Shown: piece after piece, positions 26,570 to 35,752 of the stretch | How positions within the stretch are numbered: position 1 is the stretch's first letter | How the letters are laid out: every line of letters begins with the position of its first letter | Source of the DNA: Glutamicibacter sp. PS | Lineage (GTDB): Bacteria > Actinomycetota > Actinomycetes > Actinomycetales > Micrococcaceae | Direction: 5' to 3' | Length of the DNA: 64,000 nt | Assembly: GCA_031317595.1 (NCBI GenBank) | Contig: JANCMB010000001.1 | Span: 1,358,971 to 1,422,970 of the forward strand | Program-made: the position numbers and the translations under genes | Notes under the pieces: generated by a model | Seen by the model: the letters and a program-made list of their open reading frames with translations, nothing else | Databases searched by the model: none | Told to the model about the DNA's origin: nothing

Positions 26570-28336
26570 CTACTTACGTCCTACAAACCAATCTTGGAGC
26601 TTATCGATGCGTGCCTGTAGTTGTTCGGCCGTGGCCTGCGGCACCGCTGGGCCGCCACAGACGCTGCGCAACTTATTGTGTACCTGGCCGTGGGGCATAC
26701 CGGTCCGTGCGGCCCAGGCCGACACATTTTTGGACAGCTTGGTGCGCAGGTCCATCATCCGTCGGTGATCCGATACCGGTTCCGGCTTCGAGGCTCCCTT
26801 GCTGATCTGCTTGCTCTGTTGCTGCCGCAACAGCTCGGAGACCTGTTCGGTATCGAGCAAGCCGGGGATGCCCAAGAATCCCAGCTCTTCCTCACTACCC
26901 AGTTCGGCACCGGTGCCGAATTCGCCACCGTCAAAGAGCACACGGTCAAAGGATGCCTGCGAGTTGAGCGCTTCGAACTTATTGCGCACTAACTCATCGC
27001 TAGCCTTATCTTCCTTATTCGCCGCCTCGATCAGGGAATCGTCGAGCCCATCCTCGGTCTTCTCCCCCTCACGATCCAGTGCGTGGTCACGTTCGACCTC
27101 CATCTCGTTGGCCAAGGCCATCAAGATCGGCACCGACGGAAGGAACACGCTGGCCACTTCGCCGCGCTTACGGCTACGCACGAAGCGGCCCACGGCCTGA
27201 GCGAAGAACAACGGGGTTGACGTCGAGGTAGCGTAGACGCCCACACAGAGCCGCGGCACGTCCACGCCTTCGGACACCATACGCACCGCAACCATCCAGC
27301 GCGCGTCGGATTCGGAGAATTCGTCGATCTTCTCCGAGGCCTTGGGGTCGTCGGAGAGAATCGTGGTGACCTTCTCCCCGCAGATCGCCTCGAGCTGCGC
27401 CGCGTAGCCGCGCGCATCTTCATGGTCGGTGGCAATCACCAGGCCGCCGGCGTCCTTAACGCTTCGGCGCACCTCGGACAGACGCCGATCGGCAGCCCGC
27501 AACACCGAGGGGATCCAGTCACCGGCCGGGTCGAGCGCGGTGCGCCAAGCATGCGCGGTGACATCCTTGGTGAACCCGGCACCGAGATTGGCTTCCATTT
27601 CCTCGCCGGCCGAGGTCCGCCAGCGCATATTTCCCGAGTAGGCCATGAATAGCACCGGACGCACCACGTGATCGGCGAGGGCGTTGCCATAGCCGTAGGT
27701 GTAATCCGCCTTCGAGCGGCGAATGCCATCTCCCTCATCCACGTAGTTCACAAACGGGATGGGAGCCGCGTCCGAGCGGAATGGAGTACCGGTGAGCGCC
27801 AGGCGCCGAGTGGCCGGTTCGAAGGCCTCGCGAATACCATCGCCCCAGCTCAGGGCGTCACCGGCGTGGTGCACCTCGTCCATGATCACAAGGGTGCGGG
27901 CCGCTTCGGTTTTGGCTCGGTGCACCGCGGGTTTCAGGGCGACCTGTGCATAGGTCACCACGACACCCAAGTAATGATCGCCGTGGCGACCATCGGAGTT
28001 TTTGTAGTTCGGGTCCAACGCGAGGCCCACGCGGGCCGCCGCATCGGCCCACTGCTTCTTCAGGTGGTCGGTGGGGGCCACCACGATCATTCGGTTGATC
28101 TTCTTCGAGTCAACCAGCACCTTGGCCAGACGTAGCGCGAAGGTCGTCTTACCGGCGCCGGGGGTCGCCACGGCCATGAAGTCCTTCGGTTCGGTATCGA
28201 AGTACTTAGCCAATGCCTCGGCCTGCCAGGCGCGAAGTTTCGGGCCGGTACCCCAGGCCGCTCGTTCTGGGTATGCGACCGGAAGCTTATCTTCTAGTGG
28301 AAGTTTGTCACCTAAGTCGAATAGTGTTTCGGTCAT
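26570..28336 (-). CDS. DEAD/DEAH-box (SF2, restriction-like) helicase
   Basis: The 588-residue helicase has motif I TPGAGKTT (58-65), motif II DEVH (LVIMDEVHHAGD), motif III LTGTPFRSD, and motif VI QAVGRFVRSRKRGEVASVFLPSVP. It resembles the XPB/type III restriction-like SF2 group found in nearly all actinobacteria next to DUF3039. The C-terminal 150 residues hold acidic and Gln-rich stretches and a small domain ending in KLQDWFVGRK. No methylase, nuclease or other restriction partner adjoins it. A genome-maintenance role is plausible but unproven. Confidence 0.85.
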   Translation of the reverse strand: MTETLFDLGDKLPLEDKLPVAYPERAAWGTGPKLRAWQAEALAKYFDTEPKDFMAVATPGAGKTTFALRLAKVLVDSKKINRMIVVAPTDHLKKQWADAAARVGLALDPNYKNSDGRHGDHYLGVVVTYAQVALKPAVHRAKTEAARTLVIMDEVHHAGDALSWGDGIREAFEPATRRLALTGTPFRSDAAPIPFVNYVDEGDGIRRSKADYTYGYGNALADHVVRPVLFMAYSGNMRWRTSAGEEMEANLGAGFTKDVTAHAWRTALDPAGDWIPSVLRAADRRLSEVRRSVKDAGGLVIATDHEDARGYAAQLEAICGEKVTTILSDDPKASEKIDEFSESDARWMVAVRMVSEGVDVPRLCVGVYATSTSTPLFFAQAVGRFVRSRKRGEVASVFLPSVPILMALANEMEVERDHALDREGEKTEDGLDDSLIEAANKEDKASDELVRNKFEALNSQASFDRVLFDGGEFGTGAELGSEEELGFLGIPGLLDTEQVSELLRQQQSKQISKGASKPEPVSDHRRMMDLRTKLSKNVSAWAARTGMPHGQVHNKLRSVCGGPAVPQATAEQLQARIDKLQDWFVGRK

Positions 28337-28371
28337 CTAGCCCCTCCCGGAAAACCTGCGTGGATACCTAA

Positions 28372-28626
28372 TTACTCGCCCATCATGGACTCGTAGATTT
28401 CCTTGCATTCCGGGCAGACGGGGAACTTTTTCGGGTCGCGGCCGGGCACCCATACCTTGCCGCACAGGGCGATGACGGGGTCGCCGGAGAGGGCCGACTC
28501 CATGATTTTTTCTTTCCGCACGTAGTGCGCAAAACGCTCATGATCGCCCGGTTCAACGGTTTCCCGCGTCTCGGTGCGTTCGATGGTTGCCGTGCCGCCG
28601 CGTGTTTCTTCAGACTCTTCGACCAT
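28372..28626 (-). CDS. DUF3039 zinc-binding protein
   Basis: The 84-residue protein fits DUF3039: an acidic, Thr/Glu-rich N-terminus, then HERFAHYVRKEKIMESALSGDPVIALCGKVWVPGRDPKKFPVCPECKEIYESM. C55, C71 and C74 with a nearby histidine could form a zinc site. It is 35 bp upstream of the helicase gene on the same strand, a conserved pairing in actinobacteria. Function is unknown. Confidence 0.85.
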   Translation of the reverse strand: MVEESEETRGGTATIERTETRETVEPGDHERFAHYVRKEKIMESALSGDPVIALCGKVWVPGRDPKKFPVCPECKEIYESMMGE

Positions 28627-28720
28627 GCAGTCAATTCTAGTACGGACGACCCCACATGCGGGGCCAGTCTTGCTGGGAGCTTCTGCACAACGTGACCCGC
28701 CGCGCCGCTCAAAATCAGCG

Positions 28721-28758
28721 AAAAACCCGCGGATTCATCTCTGAATCCGCGGGTTTTT
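28721..28758. terminator. Terminator with 17-bp perfect stem after the ABC exporter operon
   Basis: The arms 28721-28737 and 28742-28758 (AAAAACCCGCGGATTCA and its complement) flank a 4-nt loop. The A/T-rich outer ends give a U-run in either direction, making this one of the few canonical intrinsic terminators in the window. Confidence 0.92.
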
Positions 28759-28775
28759 GACTATCGGACAACGCG

Positions 28776-30344
28776 CTACTTATTAAGCATCACGGCCTGC
28801 ATGAGTTCGGGTTGGCGCTGCTCGAACCAGCGACCGCCCCAGACCATGCCGGCAAAGAGTAACCCGGCCCCGTAGATGAGCGCGAGGGCCAGCGTCAGGG
28901 CCCCGAGCATCGTCGAGTGCTGGGCCAGCCCGAAGGCAAAGGGAATGATCACCGGCACCAATAGCAGCCCCATCAAAGCGAAGGTACCCAGCTGGGTCAC
29001 TGCCACACGCATGCCATTTCCTGGCGGGGTTTTCATCGGGTTATCCCCGGGCAGCGGCACCGAGTAGGTATAGCGCGCGGACACTACGGAAGACACCGCG
29101 AAACCCACCAGAAGGGCGGCCAGCGATAAGCCTAGATCGCCCACCACACGCCAGCTCTGTCCGGACAGCAGCCCGGGCAGGATCCCCGCGGCCAGAATCG
29201 GAAAAATTGAGATGAGTCCGACGGCCAGAACGCGGCCGGCGCGGTCGGCACGCCCGCTCACCCCGGTGAGCACATGCAGCGCGAACGCCGTGTTGTCGTA
29301 GGAAATATCGGCGGAAATAGAAAAGCCCAAGAGCACGCCGATTATCGGGCCGACCAGGAACATCAGGGTGAAGTTACCGGTCTGCGTGCCCATGAAGTAG
29401 AACAGGACCGGCAGCAAGGGCACCATGATCACGCTGATGGCGTAGCGAGGGTCGCGGAACCAATAGGTGAGGCAGCGTGCCGCCACCGCCCCGGTCGGGG
29501 TACTCGGCAACCATTTGAAGAAACCGAGTCCCTTCGCGGCCGCCGCCTTATTCTGCGGTGGCGGGGCAATCACCGCCGCGCTCGTGGCGCGCACCAACAG
29601 CCAGACCAACCCCGCGAGGTAGAGCAGTCCGAGTCCAATATGGACCAGACCGCTACTGGCGAAGCTCTGCTCAAGCACGCTACCGGGCACGGCCCCAAAG
29701 GTGCCGAAGGGGGTGTAGCTAAGCACCTCGGTGACCGGACCGATCCAGCTGCCGGCCTGTTCCCCGGCCTGCGCCACGAGGTTGATAATGGGCCCAAGCA
29801 TAATCAATACGGTAAAGAGCAACCCGAAGCTGATCTCCCTAAAACGGCGCTTCGAGCGCAGGGTAGTCGCCACGATGGTGAGATATTGGCAGGCCAGAAT
29901 CGCCATTACGGCGGTAGCCAGATTCGTCAGCAGCGCCACGGCAAAGGCCCCGGCATTCAGCCGCCAGAGCACCGAGAAGCACAGCATCGCGACGACGGTC
30001 AGCAGAGCCGGCACGGAAATGAAACCGGCCAGGATCAGTCCCGGCGAGAGCTTTTTCGACGGAATACCAAAGTGCACGAAACGCGCCGGTTCGAGGGTCA
30101 GATCGACGCCCGTCAGTAGCGGCGGGATGATCGCCCAGCCCAGCACCACGACCGAGGAAACCAACACCGAGATCGGCGTCAGCCATGAGCCCTGATCGGC
30201 GACGAACCATGCAGCAACTATTAGCAGGGCCACCAAACCCAGTGCGTAGAGCCCACCGACGATCACGCCGACGAGCTGCCACGGACTACGGCGAAACCCG
30301 TTGGCCAGCAGCCGCAGTTTCAGCCTTAGGATGTGCGCAACCAC
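28776..30344 (-). CDS. ABC transporter permease
   Basis: The large export-type permease has 522 residues and about twelve hydrophobic segments (for example LVGVIVGGLYALGLVALLIVAAWFV and NFTLMFLVGPIIGVLLGFSISADI). I start it at the GTG at 30342-30344 because GGGGAGGGG lies about six bases upstream and the protein then opens VVAHILRLKLRLLANGFRRSPWQ, usual for this family. It overlaps the ATPase gene by 19 bp. Substrate unknown. Confidence 0.82.
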   Translation of the reverse strand: MVAHILRLKLRLLANGFRRSPWQLVGVIVGGLYALGLVALLIVAAWFVADQGSWLTPISVLVSSVVVLGWAIIPPLLTGVDLTLEPARFVHFGIPSKKLSPGLILAGFISVPALLTVVAMLCFSVLWRLNAGAFAVALLTNLATAVMAILACQYLTIVATTLRSKRRFREISFGLLFTVLIMLGPIINLVAQAGEQAGSWIGPVTEVLSYTPFGTFGAVPGSVLEQSFASSGLVHIGLGLLYLAGLVWLLVRATSAAVIAPPPQNKAAAAKGLGFFKWLPSTPTGAVAARCLTYWFRDPRYAISVIMVPLLPVLFYFMGTQTGNFTLMFLVGPIIGVLLGFSISADISYDNTAFALHVLTGVSGRADRAGRVLAVGLISIFPILAAGILPGLLSGQSWRVVGDLGLSLAALLVGFAVSSVVSARYTYSVPLPGDNPMKTPPGNGMRVAVTQLGTFALMGLLLVPVIIPFAFGLAQHSTMLGALTLALALIYGAGLLFAGMVWGGRWFEQRQPELMQAVMLNK

Positions 30345-31084
30345 GAGAGCCCCTCCCCGGTACCGCGGCCGCCGACCAGCTCGACGAAGCGTTCCTCGAG
30401 CGTTGAACCGGCGCGCACCTCGTCCACCGTGCCCGAGGCCTTGAGCACACCACCATCGATGACCGCCACATGGGTACACATGCGCTGCACCAAGTCCATC
30501 ACGTGGGAGGAGACGATTACGGTGCCGCCATAGGCGACATAGTCGGCGAGGATATCGCGGATATTTGCCGCCGAGACCGGATCGACCGCCTCGAAGGGTT
30601 CGTCGAGCACCAGCAGCTTCGGGGAATGAATCATGGCGGTGGCAAGTGCGATCTTCTTGGTCATACCGGCCGAGTAGTCGACGACGAGCTTATCCGCGTC
30701 GTTCGTCAGATCCATCACGCGCAGCAGGTCTTCGGTGCGTTCGGCCACTTCCTGCTGGGCCATGCCGCGCAGCAGGCCCGAATAGGTCACCAGCTGGCGT
30801 CCGGAGAGCCGGTCAAACTGGCGAACTCCGTCGGCCAGTACGCCCAGGGTGGATTTAGCCGCACTGGGATCGGCCCAGATATCCACGCCATTGACCAGTG
30901 CGGTGCCCGCATCGGGTCGGAGCAGACCGGTGGCCATAGAAAGCATCGTCGTCTTACCTGCCCCGTTCGGGCCTACGAGGCCAAACATGGAGCCGACCGG
31001 AACGGTCAGGCTCACGTTATTGACCGCGACCTTTGCCCCAAATTGTTTCGAGAGATTGCTGACCTGCAGCGCAACGGTAGTCAT
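30326..31084 (-). CDS. ABC transporter ATP-binding protein
   Basis: The 252-residue nucleotide-binding subunit has Walker A GPNGAGKT at residues 38-45. The signature region is degenerate (VVDYSAGMTKKIALATAMIHSPKLLVLDEPFEAVDP, with YSAGM in place of LSGGQ). The H-loop is IVSSHVMDLV. It forms a two-gene exporter with the overlapping permease gene downstream. The unusual signature is typical of this exporter branch (CcmA/NatA-like). Confidence 0.9.
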   Translation of the reverse strand: MTTVALQVSNLSKQFGAKVAVNNVSLTVPVGSMFGLVGPNGAGKTTMLSMATGLLRPDAGTALVNGVDIWADPSAAKSTLGVLADGVRQFDRLSGRQLVTYSGLLRGMAQQEVAERTEDLLRVMDLTNDADKLVVDYSAGMTKKIALATAMIHSPKLLVLDEPFEAVDPVSAANIRDILADYVAYGGTVIVSSHVMDLVQRMCTHVAVIDGGVLKASGTVDEVRAGSTLEERFVELVGGRGTGEGLSWLRTS

Positions 31085-31209
31085 GCCTCGAGCCTAACAA
31101 CCCTCCATGGCCCGGTTCATCATCCTTTGGAGTTAATCTTGGCACGTTACGTTTCAACCTGCGCCAGGCCCCGAGCACCAGCCCCACCAGTTGATGTGAT
31201 GGTTAAACG

Positions 31210-31253
31210 GCCTGCGGCCCGACTCATCGCTAAGGATGAATCGGGCCGCAGGC
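31210..31253 (-). terminator. Terminator after the thioredoxin-fold/TPR gene
   Basis: Thirteen-base perfect arms GCCTGCGGCCCGA and TCGGGCCGCAGGC with an 18-nt loop containing a small CATC/GATG stem lie 32 bp past the stop at 31285. Confidence 0.8.
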
Positions 31254-31284
31254 AACGGTGATGGCTCGGGCCTCACGGTGCTAC

Positions 31285-32199
31285 TTAGAACAGCACCCGG
31301 GCCAGTTTCTGGCGTGAGGCGGCCACGCGTTCATCGGAGTTGCCCACCACGGCGTACAGTTCGATCAGGCGGCGACGCACGCGTTCGCGATCATCATCGG
31401 CCAGCGTAGCGATCAGCGAGACCAGCCGGGCAAAAGCGTCCTCGACATGTCCGCCCACCACGTCAAGATCGGCCACGTTCAACTGAGCGGTGATATCTTG
31501 CGGGTTAGCCGCCGCGGCGGCGCGCGCCTCATTCAGGTCCAGGTTCGCGGTGCGCGAGAGCAGGCGCACCTGATACACGCCCACCTGGGCTTCGTGGTCA
31601 TTGGGCTTCTCGTTCAAGGCCTGCAAGTAGGCGGCCTCGGCGGCAGCGTAGTCACCCTCGTCAATCGCGTCGATGGCCTTCTGGTGCAGCGGCGGCAGTT
31701 CCGCTTCGGCCGCGGCCTCGCCCTGGCCCAAGGGTGGAATGGTCCCGCCGGGCATCCCCTGCTGGGCGGCCAACTCGAGGAGCTGATCGAGCACCTGAGA
31801 AATCTGCTCATCACTGGCCGGTCCTTGGAACAACGGCACCGGCTGGCCCTTGACCAGGGCCACGGTGAGCGGCACCTGCTGTGCCTGGAAGGCCTGGACA
31901 ATCCCCTGCTGCGCTTCGGCGTCCACCAAACCAAGGGCGAAGGCACCACCGCGGGCATCGACCAGACGACGCAGCGAAGCATCCAACTGCACCGAGGCCT
32001 GCACGCGCGGCACCCCGAGAGAAATCAGCACCGGCACCTGGGCCGACAGGCTGACAAACTGCTGGAAATTCGCTTCGGTCAGTTCGATGCACCAGCTGGC
32101 ACCGGACTGCCCCTCGTTCTGAGCCGTGTTTGAGGCGGCCTGCGCCACCGCGGAAAGATCCACGGCCCCGCGGGCTGATGGAATATGTGGTTCAGTCAT
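31285..32199 (-). CDS. Thioredoxin-fold/TPR protein (YbbN/CnoX-like)
   Basis: The 304-residue cytoplasmic protein has an N-terminal thioredoxin-like domain (about 35-145), an Ala/Gln-rich linker, and a TPR region (about 170-300; HQKAIDAIDEGDYAAAEAAYLQALNEKPNDHEAQVGVYQVRLL). The redox C-x-x-C is absent: the site reads SLGVPRVQA. CnoX/YbbN proteins are holdases that work with chaperonins and translation factors, so a co-chaperone role is plausible. The gene lies 18 bp behind the large membrane-protein gene. Confidence 0.82.
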   Translation of the reverse strand: MTEPHIPSARGAVDLSAVAQAASNTAQNEGQSGASWCIELTEANFQQFVSLSAQVPVLISLGVPRVQASVQLDASLRRLVDARGGAFALGLVDAEAQQGIVQAFQAQQVPLTVALVKGQPVPLFQGPASDEQISQVLDQLLELAAQQGMPGGTIPPLGQGEAAAEAELPPLHQKAIDAIDEGDYAAAEAAYLQALNEKPNDHEAQVGVYQVRLLSRTANLDLNEARAAAAANPQDITAQLNVADLDVVGGHVEDAFARLVSLIATLADDDRERVRRRLIELYAVVGNSDERVAASRQKLARVLF

Positions 32200-32217
32200 T
32201 GGTAAACCTCGTTTCTG

Positions 32218-33966
32218 CTAGTCGTCGGCCTGTTTCGCGCCCAGCAAGGTCACTTCACCGGCGATCAGCGAGATCTTCTGGTCGCTATCGGCCGCCGGAA
32301 TGTAGAACATCACCGGGGTGGCGTAGCTGACTTCAACCGCCTTATTGGAGGTGGAAGATCCCAGCAAGGCCTTGGTCAGGTCGTTGACCACATCCAGCAC
32401 GTCGGCGTCCTCACCGCGGCTGAAGGTGACCTTCTCGTTGATACGCGCCGTTACCAGGGCCCCGCCATCCGGGGTGGAGATGACGCTGGTGTCCTTCTCG
32501 TTGACCGAGGTCTTACGCTCGATCTTGGCTTCGTCGCGGTTCTTATCTTCGTCCTTCTGCTTAGCATGCAGCTGCTCGATGAGCGCGGACTTTTCGAACT
32601 GATCCTTCTCCTTGGCCTTCTCATCGCCCATCACCTTGGCTAGAGCCTTGGCCGCATCCTTCGGCGTGGTCTTCAGCCCCTCGGCATCGGCTTCGAGCTG
32701 CTTCACCGACGGATCGCCCACGGCAATGCCTGGGAAGGTGGAGTTCGGCAACATCTTGGCCGCGAAGACGACCTTGTAGTTTGCCCGGGCGTTATCCTGC
32801 TGCAGGGTCAGTGCGGTGGGCAGGGTGTTAGCATCCTGATCCTTGGCGGTTACCACGGTGATGCGACGCGGGAACTTCACCTCGCTGGCGTTGGGTACCG
32901 CGGCGGAACGGACCACCGAGGTTTCCACCGGGATCAGCTTCTCGGCGCCCTTGATCTTATCCTTCAGGATCTTGTAGCGGGTGTCGCGAATGGATTTGAA
33001 CGCGCCGGCGGCACGCCATCCCAGACGGTCCGAATCGTGCTTGTCATCGGCCGCGCCGATCTGCTTCTGCACATCCTTGAGCAGACGGGTCAGCTGTTCT
33101 TCGGTCACCACCGGGTAGGCGAGAGACTCGGCGTCCGTGCTCGCGGCGTCCTTCGAGGACTCGGACTCGGTGGCCTGCTCCGACTTCTGCTCCGATTCCT
33201 TCGCCGTTTCCGAGGCCTTAGCCTCGTCGGATGTGGCCGGCTCGGATTCCATGGAGGATTCGGTCGGGCTCATGGGTAGCGAAACCGCGCCGGTGCCCAG
33301 TGCCAGTACAGCGGCCAGGGCCACCGAGAACTGCGCCGGAGACTTGGCCGGGGTCTTCTTGGTGTTACCGCGCACCGCGAGCAGGGCGGCACCCAATACG
33401 AGCAGCAACGCACCGATGATGATCAGCGGCAGAGCCCACGGCATGGCGTCGTCGTTGTCATAGGTAATGGAGATGTCTACGGGCGCCGGCTTCTTTCCAT
33501 CGGCGGCCAACAGCAGGGACCACTGGCCGTCATCCGGAGCGGTCCAGCGGTAGGTCATGGTGCCATCGGCCTTCTGCGAGTCGAAGAAGATGTCATCGCC
33601 AGCCGGGTTCGGCACCTCCTTCTTCCCGTCGGTGTAGTCGGCCTGCAGGCTGGCATTAGCCCGATCGATCCCCTCGAGGGTGACGTGCGCGGCGTCGTCC
33701 ACCCAGGCCTGAACCTCGGCAGAGCGTGCCAGCGAGGCAGTGAATTCGCCCTCACCCTTAATAACCAGCTCCACCGGCGCAAGATGTGCGTCGTTGATCG
33801 TTGGTTCGATCACGGTCAGCGGCGCTTCGTCGGAGAACTGCGGCATTGAAGCCGTCACGGTCTCCGGCGGCGCCCAAAAGGTCTTCTGCCCGATGCCGAC
33901 AATCAGGGCCGCGACCCCGAGCAGCATCGCGATCACTGAGATAATTTTTCGCACGGCTCCACCCAT
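32218..33966 (-). CDS. Large membrane-anchored protein of unknown function with acidic linker
   Basis: The 582-residue protein has a membrane helix near residues 8-27, an extracytoplasmic beta-rich domain (about 28-173), a hairpin of two helices (176-199 and 212-231), a Ser/Glu/Lys/Ala-rich low-complexity linker (232-281), then a large soluble domain (about 285-580; YPVVTEEQLTRLLKDVQKQI... and KISLIAGEVTLLGAKQ). The order matches a conserved Micrococcales protein adjacent to YbbN-like genes, sometimes labelled glycosyltransferase although I see no glycosyltransferase motif. Function unknown. Confidence 0.75.
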   Translation of the reverse strand: MGGAVRKIISVIAMLLGVAALIVGIGQKTFWAPPETVTASMPQFSDEAPLTVIEPTINDAHLAPVELVIKGEGEFTASLARSAEVQAWVDDAAHVTLEGIDRANASLQADYTDGKKEVPNPAGDDIFFDSQKADGTMTYRWTAPDDGQWSLLLAADGKKPAPVDISITYDNDDAMPWALPLIIIGALLLVLGAALLAVRGNTKKTPAKSPAQFSVALAAVLALGTGAVSLPMSPTESSMESEPATSDEAKASETAKESEQKSEQATESESSKDAASTDAESLAYPVVTEEQLTRLLKDVQKQIGAADDKHDSDRLGWRAAGAFKSIRDTRYKILKDKIKGAEKLIPVETSVVRSAAVPNASEVKFPRRITVVTAKDQDANTLPTALTLQQDNARANYKVVFAAKMLPNSTFPGIAVGDPSVKQLEADAEGLKTTPKDAAKALAKVMGDEKAKEKDQFEKSALIEQLHAKQKDEDKNRDEAKIERKTSVNEKDTSVISTPDGGALVTARINEKVTFSRGEDADVLDVVNDLTKALLGSSTSNKAVEVSYATPVMFYIPAADSDQKISLIAGEVTLLGAKQADD

Positions 33967-34028
33967 TCGCCTATGGTCTTCGCTTTTCTAATCCCCAGTC
34001 TAACGAGTGCCGCCAAAACGTGGTTCCC

Positions 34029-34062
34029 GCAACCCGGTGTGAGCCTGCTCAATCCGGGTTGC
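34029..34062 (+). promoter_or_regulatory. Hairpin immediately upstream of the AI-2E permease ribosome-binding site
   Basis: GCAACCCGG (34029-34037) and CCGGGTTGC (34054-34062) pair perfectly around a 16-nt loop, and GGAGGGG begins three bases later. Because the neighbour on the left is transcribed away, this is not its terminator. It may be a 5'-UTR regulatory hairpin or an operator. Confidence 0.45.
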
Positions 34063-34072
34063 CGGAGGGGAT

Positions 34073-35350
34073 ATGCTCAACACTATGGAGCGCAACACCC
34101 CCAGTGACCCCCTCGAACCGCAACCCGAGGCCACCGACGAGCAGGTCGAGCCACAGGGGAAGCCCGGGGTTGAAGCCGAGCCGCACCCGAACCCGAACAG
34201 AGTCTTGCCCCAGCGCATGACGCGGGCGATGCGGCGGCTACTGCGCGGATCCCCCGAACCGGATATCCCCGAACACCCGCTCAGCGGCGAAGAAAACCCG
34301 CAGTTCGAACCGCTCTCGGCCCTGCATCCGGTTGCCATTGGTTTTCTGGGCACGCTCGGAGTGGGCATCGCGCTGGGCGGCTTCTACCTGCTGACCAACG
34401 TCGGACAATTGGTCACCTGGATATCGGTGGCGCTGTTCATCGCCCTAGGACTGGACCCGGTGGTGCGCTTTTTGATGCGTCGCGGGCTGGGTCGACCGGC
34501 GGCCGTGGTGGTTACCATGGTTGGGCTGTTCGCGCTCTTCGGCGGCTTCATGGCGCTGATCATTCCGATGCTGATTACCCAGATCACCCAGTTCATCGAC
34601 GACGCCCCGGAGATCGTGTCCAACTTCGTGAATAGCGAGTGGGTGCATAATCTCGATAACCAATTTGGGCTCTCCGAACGAGTGACCACCGAGGTGGATA
34701 AGTTCTTCGGTGACTCCGGGGCCGTGACCCAGCTCTTCGGCGGCGTGCTTGGCGTCTCGCAGACGGTGGCGCAGTCCATGTTCGGTGTGCTGATCGTGCT
34801 GGTGCTGGCCGTATACTTTCTGGCCTCGTTGCCCTCGATCAATCACTTTGCCCTGCGTCTGGCCCCGAACTCCAAGCGCAAGCGCGTCGATCAGTTGTTG
34901 ACTCGCATCACCCGATCGGTGGGTAACTACGTGATGGGGCAGGCCAGCGTGGCCGGACTCAACGCCTTGGTGGCGATGACGCTGATGCTGATTCTTAAGG
35001 TGCCCTTTGCCGCGCTGCTCACCGCCGCGGTGGCGGTGCTGGCCTTCATCCCGATGGTGGGCGCAGTAATTGCCGGGGTGCTGGTCACCCTGGTGAGCTT
35101 CTCGCTGGGCTGGCAGAGCGCGCTGGTCTACGCACTGTGCTACTTCGGCTACCTACAGATCGAGTCCTACGTGTTGGCTCCGCGCATTATGAACCGTGCG
35201 GTCTCGGTCCCCGGTGCGGTCGCGGTGATCTCGGTGATCGCCGGTGGTTCGCTGATGGGGATCACCGGTGCGCTGATGGCCATCCCGGTGGCCGCCTCGG
35301 CGATGATGCTCGTGCAAGAAATCTTCATCGCCCGGCAAGACCGCCGCTAA
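34073..35350 (+). CDS. AI-2E family transporter (PerM-like)
   Basis: The 425-residue membrane protein has a hydrophilic, Pro/Glu-rich N-terminus of about 85 residues, then about eight helices. The family features are GLDPVVRFLMRRGLGRPAAVVV, the central soluble stretch, MGQASVAGLNALVAMTLMLILKVPFAALLTAAVAVLAFIPMVGAVIAGVLVTL, and the tail NRAVSVPGAVAVISVIAGGSLMGITGALMAIPVAASAMMLV. GGAGGGG precedes the ATG. AI-2E members include autoinducer-2 exporters and Na+(Li+)/H+ antiporters; substrate unknown here. The 3' end overlaps the opposite gene by 4 bp. Confidence 0.9.
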   Translation: MLNTMERNTPSDPLEPQPEATDEQVEPQGKPGVEAEPHPNPNRVLPQRMTRAMRRLLRGSPEPDIPEHPLSGEENPQFEPLSALHPVAIGFLGTLGVGIALGGFYLLTNVGQLVTWISVALFIALGLDPVVRFLMRRGLGRPAAVVVTMVGLFALFGGFMALIIPMLITQITQFIDDAPEIVSNFVNSEWVHNLDNQFGLSERVTTEVDKFFGDSGAVTQLFGGVLGVSQTVAQSMFGVLIVLVLAVYFLASLPSINHFALRLAPNSKRKRVDQLLTRITRSVGNYVMGQASVAGLNALVAMTLMLILKVPFAALLTAAVAVLAFIPMVGAVIAGVLVTLVSFSLGWQSALVYALCYFGYLQIESYVLAPRIMNRAVSVPGAVAVISVIAGGSLMGITGALMAIPVAASAMMLVQEIFIARQDRR

Positions 35351-35691
35351 TACCGATAGGAACGAATCTTCCAGCAGTGCTCATGCCAGTGCCGGCGCGA
35401 ATTCGCCGCGGCCTCATCCCCCGACCAGTGATCGGCCCGCCAGGCCACCACGTGCCCAACGCCGGGGGTGATGGTGCGGTGACAGCCCGGGCAGGTGTAA
35501 TTTTTCACCGCATTCGCCCCGGCGATCTTGCGCACATGCCACTGCCCGTCCGGGGCATCCTGTAGCCGGACCACCCCATAGCGGGCGGCCTGGATCCAGT
35601 CTTCTTCGGGTTCCTGCTCCCATGCCCCGCGCCCGGAGCCACCCCGGTGGTTCGATCCGCGGCGGCGCTTAGGACGGTTGTTGCGTGGCAT
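35347..35691 (-). CDS. Small basic zinc-finger-like protein of unknown function
   Basis: The roughly 114-residue protein has a basic Arg/Gly/Asn-rich N-terminus ([22 protein letters not shown]) and a C-terminal zinc-finger or treble-clef-like module: C-P-G-C-H ([11 protein letters not shown]), then H (GVGHVV) and HWHEHCW. Starts at 35703 or 35718 are possible. Homologues are often labelled ATP/GTP-binding protein without clear basis. It is divergent from nucS by about 60 bp, so a nucleic-acid role is plausible but unproven. Its end overlaps the AI-2E gene by 4 bp. Confidence 0.65.
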   Translation of the reverse strand: MPRNNRPKRRRGSNHRGGSGRGAWEQEPEEDWIQAARYGVVRLQDAPDGQWHVRKIAGANAVKNYTCPGCHRTITPGVGHVVAWRADHWSGDEAAANSRRHWHEHCWKIRSYRY

Positions 35692-35752
35692 GCCATTAAT
35701 CATGCCGCACCGGGGCACGCCGGAGCCAACCGAAGACGGTAAAGTGGTGCGG

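Noticed and set aside
26570-28626. Type III restriction or phage-defence system
   Set aside because: Helicase motifs are present but no methylase, nuclease or other defence partner adjoins, and the helicase-DUF3039 pair looks like a core actinobacterial locus.
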